From: Nicotiana tabacum
Taxonomy: Eukaryota; Streptophyta; Magnoliopsida; Solanales; Solanaceae
DNA: 64,000 bases
Assembly (NCBI RefSeq): GCF_000715075.1
Contig: NC_134096.1
Coordinates: 37,893,804 to 37,957,803 of the forward strand
Direction of reading: 5' to 3'
The translations under genes and the position numbers were made by a program. Of this stretch, positions 1 through 9,852 are shown piece by piece. The notes below the pieces were generated by a model. The model made no database searches and was not told the DNA's origin. It saw only the letters and a list, made by a program, of their open reading frames with translations. Position 1 is the first letter of the stretch. Every line of letters starts with the position of its first letter.

Positions 1-495
1 CGGGATCTGATCGACCCTAGAGTTATAAGTTTCTACTTTTTTATCGTTGGCTTCGACTCGCTTTGTGAGTTCCTCGAGCAATTTAACAATTTCAGGAGTA
101 GTCTCCGATTCTTGCTCATTTGACTTCACTATGGCTGGCCCCGTTCTGTGGGTGATTTCTCGAGGTGGATTGGGTTCCGGCCTGCTTCGTAGCTGGGTTT
201 GGCTCTGCAACTGAGCTATTGCTGCCTGTTGGGCTTGCAACATTTCAAAAATCACACGCAAGCTAATGCCGTTTTCCTTGACGTTATGGTTATCTCGAGT
301 TGCAGACCGAGTACCACCATGGATGCTATTCTCGGGTTCAACATGTAGGTTCGCCTCAATGGCTACATGCGAATTGATATCTATTGGCGCTCCGATTCGA
401 GCTCCAACGGTGTTTACAAGTGGTCTTTCAGTACTGGGTGTCAAGTTGTTGTTTTTGTCTTGAAGGCCGACTCTATTGTCGATTGGTGAAGCCAT
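1..495 (-). CDS. gag N-terminal region, Tat-like retrotransposon (partial)
   Basis: An ATG at 495-493 opens a frame with no stop for 165 codons to the window edge. The product starts MASPIDNRVGLQ. It contains a Gln/Ala-rich helical stretch around residues 85-100 (FEMLQAQQAAIAQLQ), a proline-rich linker, and a coiled-coil-like segment near residues 130-160 ending YNSRVDQIP, which in relatives precedes the capsid-like gag domain. This is the structural protein of the retroelement particle. It is open over the visible part, unlike the gag genes elsewhere in the window, which suggests a younger copy. The capsid region and any zinc knuckle are beyond the edge. Confidence 0.6.
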   Translation of the reverse strand, partial: MASPIDNRVGLQDKNNNLTPSTERPLVNTVGARIGAPIDINSHVAIEANLHVEPENSIHGGTRSATRDNHNVKENGISLRVIFEMLQAQQAAIAQLQSQTQLRSRPEPNPPREITHRTGPAIVKSNEQESETTPEIVKLLEELTKRVEANDKKVETYNSRVDQIP

Positions 496-609
496 TTGAT
501 TGGTGGTTAGTCGTAGCTAATCCGAAATTCAACATATTTTCGGAAACAAGCGCAAAACACAATGGCGTATTTTTTCAGATTTGTATCAAATAACCAATGT
601 TATCCTTAG

Positions 610-626
610 CCCCACGGTGGGCGTCA
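610..626 (-). other. primer-binding-site-like sequence of the Tat-like element
   Basis: On the minus strand the sequence reads TGACGCCCACCGTGGGG. It lies three bases downstream of the proposed LTR end. Tat-type elements normally have TGGCGCC at this place, so one base appears changed. The tRNA species is not assigned here. Confidence 0.4.
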
Positions 627-629
627 AAC

Positions 630-1378
630 TGTTTACCCGAAAAACGGATAGAGTTGAATTTATACGTAGTTCTAAGGATATGTGTTATAGCTTAATACAA
701 ATCGTAAGGATAAAAGGAAATATCAAATATGAACTGCAAAGAATGTAAAATAAACAAAGTTATGAAGAAAACTATTTTTAGGACTAAGCAAGATGGATCA
801 GTTTTTTAGGCTTAAAAGAGTAACTCTTGAATATAAGATGATATCGTGCTTGAATTACAATGTGAACTCTTTGTGAAAACTGCCCTTCCAGAAATGATAA
901 CCCTCGTCCTTTATAGTAGAGGGATCTTACTTTAAATATAATTAAAAATACTCAGTGGGAAGTCCATGATAGATCATCTTTTCTATAATTCCTGCAAAGA
1001 TTCTCTCCTCTAGTGGGATTGCAACGGTGTTTGTATGTGAGCTCGATCTTGACTCGAGCTCTCGATCTTGGCTTGAGCTCGATCCAGACTCGAGCTCTCA
1101 ATCTTGGCTTAAGCTCGATTCTGACTCGGACCCTTGAGTTGATTCGGAGTCAATGTCGGTCGGTGTCTGGATCATAAGCTTGATAGCTTTACTTTGCATC
1201 ATAGTTTGATTTGGATTCGAGCTTGATAATGATATCGAACTCGACATTGATCGGGCCCTCGGGTTTGAAGCTTGTTTGTACCATCTTCGGAACTCATCTC
1301 GAAGTCTCACTTCGATCGCTTATCTTTCGAACTCGATCAGACGTGCGAAGGCCGAAATCTATTTCGACCGTTTACACA
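630..1378 (-). repeat. 5' LTR of the Tat-like element
   Basis: The proposed LTR runs on the minus strand from TGTGTAAACGG (ending at 1378) to GGGTAAACA (at about 630), so it has TG...CA ends and is about 749 bp. A TATAAAGG sequence (minus strand, about 904-914) is a plausible promoter TATA box. A tandem repeat of about 36 bp rich in GAGCTCGATC and CTCGAG covers 1039-1131 with roughly 2.5 copies. Boundaries are inferred from one LTR only, so they could be off by several bases. Confidence 0.5.
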
Positions 1379-2266
1379 TATTTTAAAGTTTGAAATTGTT
1401 TTAATATCTCATGAGCAACAAATTTAAATCACAAGCAACTTTTAAATCTTTGGATTATCTAAAACAAACAAAAATGAAGTAAAAAATTGAATGAAAAAGA
1501 AATTATAAGATGCAATAAAAATTTGTATCTGTGTTGTTGGCCCGTGCGACCTACATTTACTAGTATTAACAATAGATAAGAGTTAAAGACAAAAATGGTC
1601 TTAAAGCAGGCAAATATCTAAATTGTCATCCACACTACAACAATTTTTACATTTCCGTTACCGAAGGGTTCCATTTACTGAATCACCCTGCCAGAAAATT
1701 GTACTATGCATACAGATGATTTTTTTTTTTTTTTTTTTGGTGTAGATAAAAATTGTTGAATTCTCTACGCACAAGAGTAATTTTTTGAATTACCTTGATG
1801 AAATTCTTGCCTCTGCAGTTAGCCAAATAAGCATCCAATATGTGTCTGTCTACGGTTCTTGGAGGAAAGGGAGTTGAGGCAGGATAAGAGGAGGCCACCA
1901 CAGGGGGGGTGGGGGGGGGGTTACAACAGCATGTTTGGAAGATTTGGCAAAAACCCTTTGGCTGAAGTTATAATAACTCTCATGCTTGTAAAACAAAACA
2001 AAATTAAATAGAAAAAGATACTTAATAAAGAAAGCACTTTAACAGAAAATAGCGGAATATATATAAAGTTGTAAACTCTAAATGTTTCATTCCAATCTAT
2101 TGAGTAGTCAAATGATAAGAATCTAATTTGCTAATGACCAACGGGGGGACAGGGAAAAGGCGGCATTACTAGAGTTAAATTCCACAGAATTTTGTCACTA
2201 AACATGTTCTATTTTACCTATCAACCTGAGAACTAATGGAGTTAGCAATCTTTATCCAGAACTTGT
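1379..2266. other. unassigned DNA between Tat-like element and WAV3-type gene fragment
   Basis: I see no supported gene here. The stretch holds a T run at about 1720-1738 and a G-rich tract at about 1903-1920 (GGGGGGG-T-GGGGGGGGGG), which could form a G-quadruplex and may also be an assembly-sensitive site. A 65-codon minus-strand frame at 1704-1901 has an AAG|GTAATT donor-like site inside it and could be a lost exon, but I do not recognise its product. The right end should include the 3' UTR of the gene fragment at 2267-3636. Confidence 0.5.
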
Positions 2267-3636
2267 TCAAAGAGGATTACTAATAGTTAAGCTCTGTGAC
2301 TTTGAGACCATGCTTAACATACTTGGAGTTTCATAGCCAACGGCACCTGTATTGTTTGAGCTCTCACCTAGTAGTATTAGCTGTATAGTTGTATCACCCC
2401 TAGTTGTGGATCTCTGCCAAAAATGTGAGCTTAAACCAGAGAGCATATAAGCTCATCCCATTTGCTCGTAGAGTTCTTCACTTGCCATCCTCTCTGTGAT
2501 TTCAGTCAGTTCAGCGTCAAGCCTGTTACACAGACCATCACCTGCTTGGGCAGATGCTGAAGACAAAAGGCAAGACCTTCTGTTATTTAGCAGAGCCTGT
2601 GCACCCTCAAGATTTCCCCTCTCTGCCATCTCTTGTGCCTCTGCTATCGTTTCCTCTACTGCTAGGCGGTTTATCTGCCTATTAACCTCCAGGCTTACTA
2701 CTACATCTGTAGGAGACAGCACTTGAGGTCGACGTATCTTAACTGTCTTAGCCTCCACTCTGACCATTTCGTTGGACACAGTATTTTTGTAAGAACAAAC
2801 AATTTGCAAGAGTGATGTTTCCACCATGTCCTCAACTTGAGCAGTTTTAACTGAGGGAATAGACAAGTATACGAGAAACTCTTTCTCCTCATCTGCATAC
2901 AAGTCCCCGATGTTAATTACGCCTTGCTGTCCTTGTTCGGAAATTTCACTTGCATATCTTCCTGAAGGAATGGACACAATCTTCACTCCAGGTGATGCTG
3001 CTGTGCAGCTAAGTTGAAGCTCCTGGACTACAACACTGAGGAGACCACCAATACACATTGCAAATGCATCTTGAACAGTAATAACAGATTCAATGAATGA
3101 AAATGTGCCCCCTGATGCATCGGATATAGCATGCATAGCAGAAGAATCATGGTCTGGACCAAACCCGAACGTATGAACAGGGAAAGTTGACAAATCCTCT
3201 GCCTCTGGCACTTCTCTATTGCAAGGACGAATGGAAGAAGGCAATAGACTCAAATAATCAGGGATCAATGTTGGATTTGAGGATCTATGATTTCTATTGC
3301 TATTGCGTCGATTCACATTATCACTGTTATAGGTGTCTCTCCCATCAGACAAGAGAATGATACTCGCGACTGGATTCTTTTCACGCCTTTCTTCAAGAAC
3401 ACGAGCTCCAATCTTGAGTCCTTCCACAATATTTGTCCCACCATTTGCTGAAATACCATTGATAGCTAGTGCAGCTTCTTGACGCCCTTGTTCAGTCATC
3501 CTTCGCAAGGGAAAGTTTCTTTGAGCTCTTGATGAGAGAGTAACAATAGCTAGCAGGTCGGAAGGCCCCAAGTTATCTATCACAAAGCACACTGCTTGCT
3601 TCAAGAGAGTCAACTTTGATCCATTCATGCTTCCAC
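2267..3636 (-). pseudogene. WAV3-type RING/von Willebrand A E3 ligase gene, 3' exon(s) with an in-frame TGA
   Basis: The product matches the C-terminal two thirds of plant C3HC4-RING plus vWA proteins (WAV3/WAVH/EDA40 family, E3 ubiquitin ligases; WAV3 acts in root gravitropism). Visible parts: the end of the first metal-site motif (GGSM, where the family has DxSGSM), LLKQAVCFVIDNLGPSD, ANGGTNI (metal-site Thr), LLSDGRDTYN (metal-site Asp), and a second half of the vWA fold ending near HTFGFGPDHD. A Vwaint-like C-terminal region follows. The N-terminal RING and the first Asp are absent. The frame opens at a possible acceptor (TTAG|GTGGAAGC, exon from 3636). A TGA at 2455-2453 falls after EELYEQMG. 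Reading continues in frame for 61 more codons, including AYMLSGLSSH and YETPSML, to a TGA at 2269-2267. Those residues match the family C-terminus, so the first TGA probably replaced an Arg codon (CGA). Called a pseudogene because of that stop and the missing 5' exons. Confidence 0.8.
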
Positions 3637-3721
3637 CTAAGTTGCTCGGACACGGATGCGGGTGTCCGACACGGGTGCGGATCTAGAGGTCGGATCTTTC
3701 AAGATGTAAATTTTAAGTCAA
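3637..3721. repeat. fragment of a dispersed GC-rich repeat known from Solanaceae
   Basis: The piece begins GTTGCTCGGACACGG and contains GGGTGTCCGACACGGG, an inverted-repeat-like segment seen often in introns and UTRs of Solanaceae genes. The repeat name is not certain to me. It is truncated on the right where element F sequence begins (about 3722). On the left its terminal CTTAG supplies the AG that could serve as splice acceptor for the gene fragment. Confidence 0.5.
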
Positions 3722-5070
3722 ATCTTTGTCCAATTGGACTGAGCTGAAATCTAACACATGGGACGGATCACCATGATATTTCCGGAGCATAGACACATGG
3801 AACACCGGATGAACCGCTAATAAACTAGGTGGTAATGCAAGCCTGTAGACTACTTCACCCACCCTTTTCAAGAATTTCAAAGGGTCCAATATACCTAGGG
3901 CTCAACATGCCCTTCTTTCCGAACCTCATTACACCTTTCATAAGTAAAACTCGGAGCAATATTCTTTCTCCAACCATGAATGTAGTATCACGAACTTTAA
4001 GGCCAACATAACTCTTTTGCCTAGACTGAGTTGTGCGAAGTCGATCCTGAATAATCTTGATCTTATCCAAGGCATATCGTACCAAATCGGCACCCAATAA
4101 CCGAGCCTCTCCCGGTTCAAACCAGCCAACTGGCGAAGAGCATCGCCTTCCGTATAATGCCTCATATGGAGCCATCTGAATGCTCGACTGGTAGCTATTA
4201 TTATAAGCAAACACAAGCGTGAAGCATATCTTCCAATATCTGAATAGTGCGCTCTGACTGTCCGTTTGTCTGTGGATAAAATACTGTACTCAATTCCACC
4301 CGCGTGCCTAACTCACACTGTACAACCCTCCAGAAATGTGAGGTAAACTGCATACCTCGATCTGAAATAATAGACAAGGGCACACTGTGAAGGCGGGCAA
4401 TCTCACGAATATAAATTTCAGCTAACCTTTCTGAAGAATAGGTAACTTCCACTAAAATGAAATGTGCTGATTTGGTTAACCTGTCCACAATGACCCAAAC
4501 TGCGTCAAATTTTCTTTGAGTCCATGGAAGTCCAACAACAAAATCCATAGTGATACGCTCCCATTTCCATTCAGGAATTTCTAACTTCTGAAGCAAACCA
4601 CCAGGTCTCTGATGCTCATACTTAACTTACTGACAATTCAGACACCAAGCTACATATGCAACTATATCCTTTTTCATTCTCCTCCACCAATAATGTTGCC
4701 GCAAATCTTAATATGTTTTGACGGTACCTGGATAAATAGAATACCTGGAACTGTGTTCCTCTTCAAGAATTAATTCACGAAGCCCATCCACATTAGGCAC
4801 ACAAATACGAACCTGCATTCGCATCTTCCCCCACAGCAACCTATTTAGCATCACCGTGCCGCACCGTGTCCTTAAGGACAAGTAAATAAGGATCATCATA
4901 CTTCCTCTCTCTGATACACTCATATAAAGAAGATCGAGCGATTGTGCAAGCCAGAATCCGACTAGGTTCTGAAACATCTAACCTCAAGAACTGATTAGCC
5001 AAAGTCTGAACATCTGCAGCTAATGGCCTCTCACCAACCAGAATATACGCAAGACTGCCCATACTTACAG
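3722..5070 (-). pseudogene. element F integrase (partial, frameshifted)
   Basis: The segment codes, on the minus strand, for the linker after RNase H, the HHCC zinc-binding N-terminal region (HSSRYSIYPGT near 4720-4760), the DDE core (MDFVVGLPWTQ, ISDRGMQFT, QSERTIQ between about 4240 and 4560) and the start of the C-terminal domain (MAPYEALYGRRC, then KGVMRFGKKG). Integrase inserts the element cDNA into the genome. The reading frame changes near 4216, near 4600-4710 and near 4840-4980. The chromodomain that follows in complete relatives such as element D is missing because the element is cut at about 3722. Confidence 0.8.
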
Positions 5071-5961
5071 CCTTTCTACTCAAAGCATCGGCCACCACAT
5101 TGGCCTTTCCGGGGTGATACAAAATGGTGATATCATAGTCTTTCAATAACTCCAACCATCTTCTCTGCCTCAAATTAAGATCCTTTTGTTTGAACAGATA
5201 CTGAAGGCTACGATGATCAGTAAATACCTCACACGAGACACCGTAGAGGTAATGCCTCCAAATCTTCAGCGCATGAACAATGGCTGCCAATTCTACGTCA
5301 TGAATAGGATAATTCTTCTCGTGAACTTTCAACTGCCACGACGTATATGCAATTACCTTGCCATCTTGCATTAATACTGCACCAAGCCCAATGTGAGATG
5401 CGTCACAATATACCGTATACGATCCTGAACCTGTGGGTAATACTAATACTAGCGCCGTAGTCCAAGCAGTCTTGAGCTTCTGAAAGCTCAACTCACACTC
5501 GTCTGACTATCTGAATAGGACACCTTTCTGGGTCAATCTGGTCAATGGGCTTGCTATATATGAAAACCCTTCTATGAACCGATGATAATAACCTGCTAAA
5601 CCCAGGAAACTCCGAATTTCTGTAACTGAAGTAGGTCTAAGCCAATTATGAATAGCCTCAATCTTCTTAGGATCCACCTTTATGCCTTTTGCCGATACAA
5701 CATGCCCCAAAAAGGTAACTGAGTCTAACCAAAACTCACATTTTGAAAACTTGGCATATAACTAATTTTTCTTCAAAGTGTGAAGTACACTTCGAAGATG
5801 TTGCTCATGTTCCTCTCGACTGCTGGAGTAAATCAAGATATCATCAATGAATACAACCACAAAAGAATCCAAATAAGACTTGAACACCCGATTCATCAAA
5901 TCCATAAATGCTGCTGGGGCATTTGTCAACCCAAATGACATCACTAGGAATTCGTAGTGCC
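5071..5961 (-). pseudogene. element F reverse transcriptase C-terminal half and RNase H
   Basis: The catalytic FIDD box of the polymerase is at about 5840-5851, inside [13 protein letters not shown]. The thumb/connection follows after a frame break near 5710-5762 ([14 protein letters not shown]). RNase H covers about 5491-5071, with [15 protein letters not shown] and TDHRSLQ carrying the expected acidic residues, and ends in [15 protein letters not shown]. The N-terminal half of the polymerase lies at 8915-9174, on the far side of an inserted solo LTR. The host sequence joins cleanly across that insertion once one copy of the CATAC duplication is removed, so the insertion broke a previously continuous gene. 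Confidence 0.85.
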
Positions 5962-6664
5962 CATACTGTAATGATCCAACCAGTCATTTTAACTTTTAGA
6001 ACCCCGTTCCCTAAAATAAAACTTTCCGTAGGTGCTTGTAATGATTTATGACTTGCGGGGATGGTTAGTTCGGGATTTGGAAGTGTTTGAGGTGAAACCG
6101 GAACACTTGGTTCCTTAAGTTGGCCTTAATGTGCTAAGTTTGACTTCGGTCAACATTTTTAGAAAACAACCCCGGAATAGAATTTTGATGATTCCAACAG
6201 CTCCGTATGGTGATTTTGGACTTAGGAGCATGATCGGAATTTTATTTGGAAGTGCGTAGTGAAATTAGGCTTGAAATGGCTAAAATAAGAATATAAAGTT
6301 TGAAAGTTTGACCGGGGAGTTGACTTTTTGATACCGGAGTCGGAATCCAGTTCTGAAAATTTTCATAGCTCCGTTATATAATTTATGACTTGTGTGTAAA
6401 ATTTGAGGTCAATCGGAGTTTATTTGATAAGTTCCGACATTGAATGTAGGAGTTGAAAACTCTTAGTTTCATTAAGCTTGAATTGGGGTATGATTCATGG
6501 TTTTAGCGTTGCTTGATGTGATTTAGAGGTTCGACTAAGTTCGTATGGTGTTTTAGGACTTGTTGGTATATTTGGTTGAGGTCCCAAGGGCCTCGGGTGA
6601 GTTTCGGATGGTTAACGGATCAAAAGTTGGACTTAAAAAGCTACTGCAATTTTCTCTTCTGCTG

Positions 6665-7110
6665 CATATTCTGGGCTGTGATCGAGCCTCAAATCGAGCC
6701 CCAGATATCGAGCCTCAGATCGAGCCCCAGATATCGAGCCCACGATCGAGGCCTGAGTCAAATCCAGGGACGAGGCTCAGTATCGAAGCCTCGATCGAAG
6801 GCAAGGCTCGAGGGCATGATCGAAGGTAAGGCTCGAGGGCTAGGATCGAGACCCATGCTCGATGCCCTGATCGAAGGCTCAAGCTCGATGCCATGATTAA
6901 GGCTACGATAGAAGGCCCAACCTCGATACCCTGATCGAGGCCATGACCGAGGTCCATGCTCGAGCCTGTGATCGAAGCCGCGATCGAAGGCAAGGCTCGA
7001 GGGCATGATCGAAGGTATGGCTCGAGGCTAGGATCGAGACCCAAGCTCGATGCCCTGATCGAAGGCACATGTTCGATGCCGCGATCGAGGCCCAGTTCGA
7101 GGACCAGTTC
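6665..7110. repeat. TCGA/GATC-rich degenerate repeat inside the solo LTR
   Basis: Short units such as GATCGAAGGCAAGGCTCGAG and TCGAGCCCCAGATATCGAGC recur imperfectly, for example at about 6795 and 6987. The block is rich in CpG compared with its AT-rich surroundings. Open frames exist on both strands through it, which is expected of stop-poor repeats and is not evidence for a protein. Confidence 0.8.
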
Positions 7111-7725
7111 CGAAGGCTGCTGGGTAGTTATAAAAACAGAGGACATTTGTCCCATTTGCCATTTTTGACGAACTTAAGCTTTAGCAGAGACGACTTTTGG
7201 CAGATTTTCAAGGGAAAACATTGGGGTAAGCGATTCTAACTCGGATTTGGTCTACATATATAAGTATATCATTGTTTTCACCATAAATTAGTATTTTGAG
7301 ATTGAAATTTGGAAAGGTTTAGAAATCTCATAAAAATGAAATTTTGAGATTTCGGTATCGATTCGGAGTCGGGTTTGAGTGAAACTGGTATGGTTGGACT
7401 CGTAATTGAATGGGTTGTCGGATTTCATAACCTTCGCCGGATTCCGAGATGTGGGCCCCGCGGGCAAATTTTTAATTAATTTCGGGATTTTTATTTAAAA
7501 TGTAGTATTTCCTTATAGAATTTATTTCCTATAAATTTTAGTGATTGTATCGAATTATTTTGGCTAGATTTGAGCCAGACAGAGTTGGATAATCGTGGAA
7601 AAGGCCTTATAGTGGATTAAATTGGAGCAAGACGAGGTAAGTCTCTTGTCTAATCCTGTGAGGGAGAAATTACCTCATAGGTGATTAAAATTAAATAATT
7701 GTTGCTAATTATGGGGGGGGCTACG

Positions 7726-7755
7726 TACGCACGAGGTGACGAGAGTCCGTGCGTA
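7726..7755 (+). other. LTR hairpin with conserved GAGGTGACGAG loop (solo LTR in F)
   Basis: An 8 bp stem TACGCACG / CGTGCGTA encloses AGGTGACGAGAGTC. The same loop core occurs in the LTRs of elements F and D with different stems. It lies downstream of a CGAGGTAAGT segment, about 60% into the LTR. Confidence 0.65.
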
Positions 7756-8914
7756 GCTACTATTAATGCTAAAGTTCGGGTAGTTTAGGACTCAAAGCAT
7801 GTATTACTTGTGTAAATTGTATTCTTTGATTAATTAATATTAATTGATATATATATGAATATATTGTGAATTGTTTGATAAAGATATTAAAGGATGAAAA
7901 TCTCATAGGCTTGATTTCTATTTAAATCAATTAATTGTCAAACGAAATTGTTCTCCTCCCAAATTATCTTATAATAAACATATTGTCCTTCCGTAGGCAC
8001 ATAAGAAAATGTCCTCCTTTCTTGTGGAGTGGTCCGAATGCCTCGGCAGGATAGATGCATCTATGGATCGCACCGCACGTCCCTCGGCAGTGTACACGAC
8101 ACTCTGGATCGAGCCGTACGTCCTCGGCAGAAATCGTGCTTAATAATAATAATTACACGATACTTTAATAATTTATTTCAGCTTGAGAAGCTAATTAATA
8201 AATTTGAAAAATGCTTGGAATTTAATGAATTATTATTCTTGCTTGTTTATGGAATTAATTGCTACTCCTGTAAATGAGATTTAAATTGATAAATTGGAAT
8301 TTTTCTGAATTGAAGGAATTTAATTAATATATTGAGAATTGTTACATTTGAAGGAATTTGATTATCTCTGCTGATTAAACAATTTTTTGTAAATTCTGTA
8401 AATCATGCGGATATAAATATTCTAGATATATTTCAGTTATTATTATTGACCCATAGTGAGTGTCAAAGTCGGCCATCTCGTCTCTACCACTTCGAGATTA
8501 GGCTTGATACTTACTGGGTACACGTTGTTTACGTACTCATACTACACTTGCTGCACTTTTTGTGCAGGATCTGAGACAGGTGCTAGTGGAGGACCTATCA
8601 TCACATACCCACGTCATCCCGAGGCATAGTGGTGAGCTGCCTTTCTGAGCCGTTCTGCAGCTACCAGTGTCTCTTCTTATATTTATATTCTGTCTATTTC
8701 ATTTCAGACAGTATTTGGAGTTTTGTATAATCTACTAGATGCTCATGCACTTGTGATACCGGGTCTTGGCACACACATTAGTAGAAATTGGTATTTTATT
8801 ATCTTCTTGGAATAAAACTTTAACAAATGTATGTTTGACTTATTAGTTGGCTTGCCTAGCTGTAGTGTTGGGCGCCATCACGACCTATAGGCGAAATTGG
8901 GTCTTGACACATAC

Positions 8915-9174
8915 CGAGTCCGAAAAGCTGTTTTTGGGACATCGAATGCCCTAATCTTCAACTAATGGTAACCAGACCTCAAATCGATCTTCGAAAATAC
9001 CTTGGCATCCTAAAGTTGATCAAATAAGTAATCAATTTTTGGCAGCGGATATTTATTTTTGATAGTGGCCTTATTCAACTGCCGATAATCTATACACATC
9101 CGCATAGAGCAATCTTTCTTATTTACAAATAATACTGGTGCACCCCAGGGCGATACACTGGGTCTAATGAATCC
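8915..9174 (-). pseudogene. element F reverse transcriptase N-terminal half
   Basis: On the minus strand the segment continues from the protease linker across a TAG (9177-9175, where relatives have Lys or Glu) into [13 protein letters not shown], then CIDYRQLNK and YPLP, the first conserved reverse transcriptase blocks. A frame break is likely further on because the finger region is not open throughout. Its second half is at 5961 and below, beyond the inserted solo LTR. Confidence 0.8.
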
Positions 9175-9852
9175 CTAATCAAGCAAGTCTTGTAACTGCT
9201 CTTTCAATTCTTTCAACTCTGGCGGGGCCATACGGTATGGTGGAATAGAAATGGGCTGAGTGCCTGGAGCCAAATCAATATAGAAGTTAATATCTTTGTC
9301 GGGTGGCATCCCCGGCAAATTTGCAGGAAATACTTCTAGAAATTCACGAACAACTAGTACTAAGTCCATAGAAGGAACATCCGCACTGGGATCGCGAATA
9401 TAAGCCAAATAGGGTAGACACCCTTTCTCTACCATACACCGAGCTTTCATATAAGAAATAACCCTGTTGGCACAATGACCAGGAGTTCCTTTCCACTCTA
9501 ACCGAGGTAACTCTGGCATGGCTAGAGTCACTGTCTTGGCATGACAATCCAATATAGCATGATAAGGTGACTGCCAATCCATACCCAAGATGACATCAAA
9601 ATCTACCATATCAAGAAGTAGAAGATCCACACTAGTCTCAAGATTACCAATAGTAATCACACACGAACGATAGACATGATCTACTACAACAGATTCTCCG
9701 ACCGGTGTAGATACATACATAGAAGTACTCAGAGAATCACAAGGCACAACCAAATATGAAGCAAAATAGGAGGACACATAGGAATAAGTAGATCCTGGAT
9801 CAAATAGAACTGAAGCATCTCTATGGCAAACTGGAATAATACCTATGATCAC
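9175..9852 (-). pseudogene. element F aspartic protease and linker to reverse transcriptase
   Basis: A frame of 225 codons is open here, the longest intact piece of this element. The catalytic motif is FDPGSTYSYVS; this clade uses DPGS at the active site. It is followed by STPVGESVVV, DFDVILGMDW (flap and core region) and a linker ending PPYRMAPPELKEL. The protease processes the Gag-Pol polyprotein in particles. The upstream junction with gag is frameshifted and the downstream end is a stop, so it could not be made as part of a working polyprotein. Confidence 0.8.

Larger units (their letters stand above)
1..1378 (-). mobile_element. Tat-like Ty3/gypsy element, 5' portion only
   Basis: Read on the minus strand this is an LTR (about 1378 to 630), a primer-site-like sequence (626 to 610), a leader and the start of gag (from 495), running off the window at base 1. 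The gag start resembles the long N-terminal gag region of Tat/Ogre-type Ty3 elements common in Solanaceae. Clade assignment is by memory of that protein family and is moderate. The element has no visible connection to the chromodomain elements that fill the rest of the window. The 3' half and 3' LTR lie outside, so no target-site duplication can be checked. Confidence 0.6.
5967..8909 (+). mobile_element. solo LTR (2943 bp) of a Tekay-like family, inserted in element F
   Basis: It starts TGTAATGATCC and ends GGGTCTTGACA, and is flanked by perfect 5 bp duplications CATAC (5962-5966 and 8910-8914). Orientation is set by the end that matches the primer-side end of element F's LTR (…CGTGATA/TGACA). 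No internal sequence, primer site or polypurine tract is present, so it is a recombined solo LTR. Inside, in order: a CCTCGGGTGAGTTTCGG segment (about 6591-6607), a TCGA/GATC-rich degenerate repeat block (about 6670-7110), a hairpin at 7726-7755, a short array with palindromes (8036-8135), and a TGCAC-TTTTT-GTGCA hairpin near 8551-8566. Confidence 0.92.

Noticed and set aside
1704..1901. A possible small gene or exon with a donor-like site
   Set aside because: I do not recognise the product, and the second half is encoded by the T run. Kept only as a note.
6560..7168. Open frames on both strands rich in Asp/Arg/Gly or Ser/Leu
   Set aside because: They come from the TCGA/GATC-rich repeat block inside a solo LTR.
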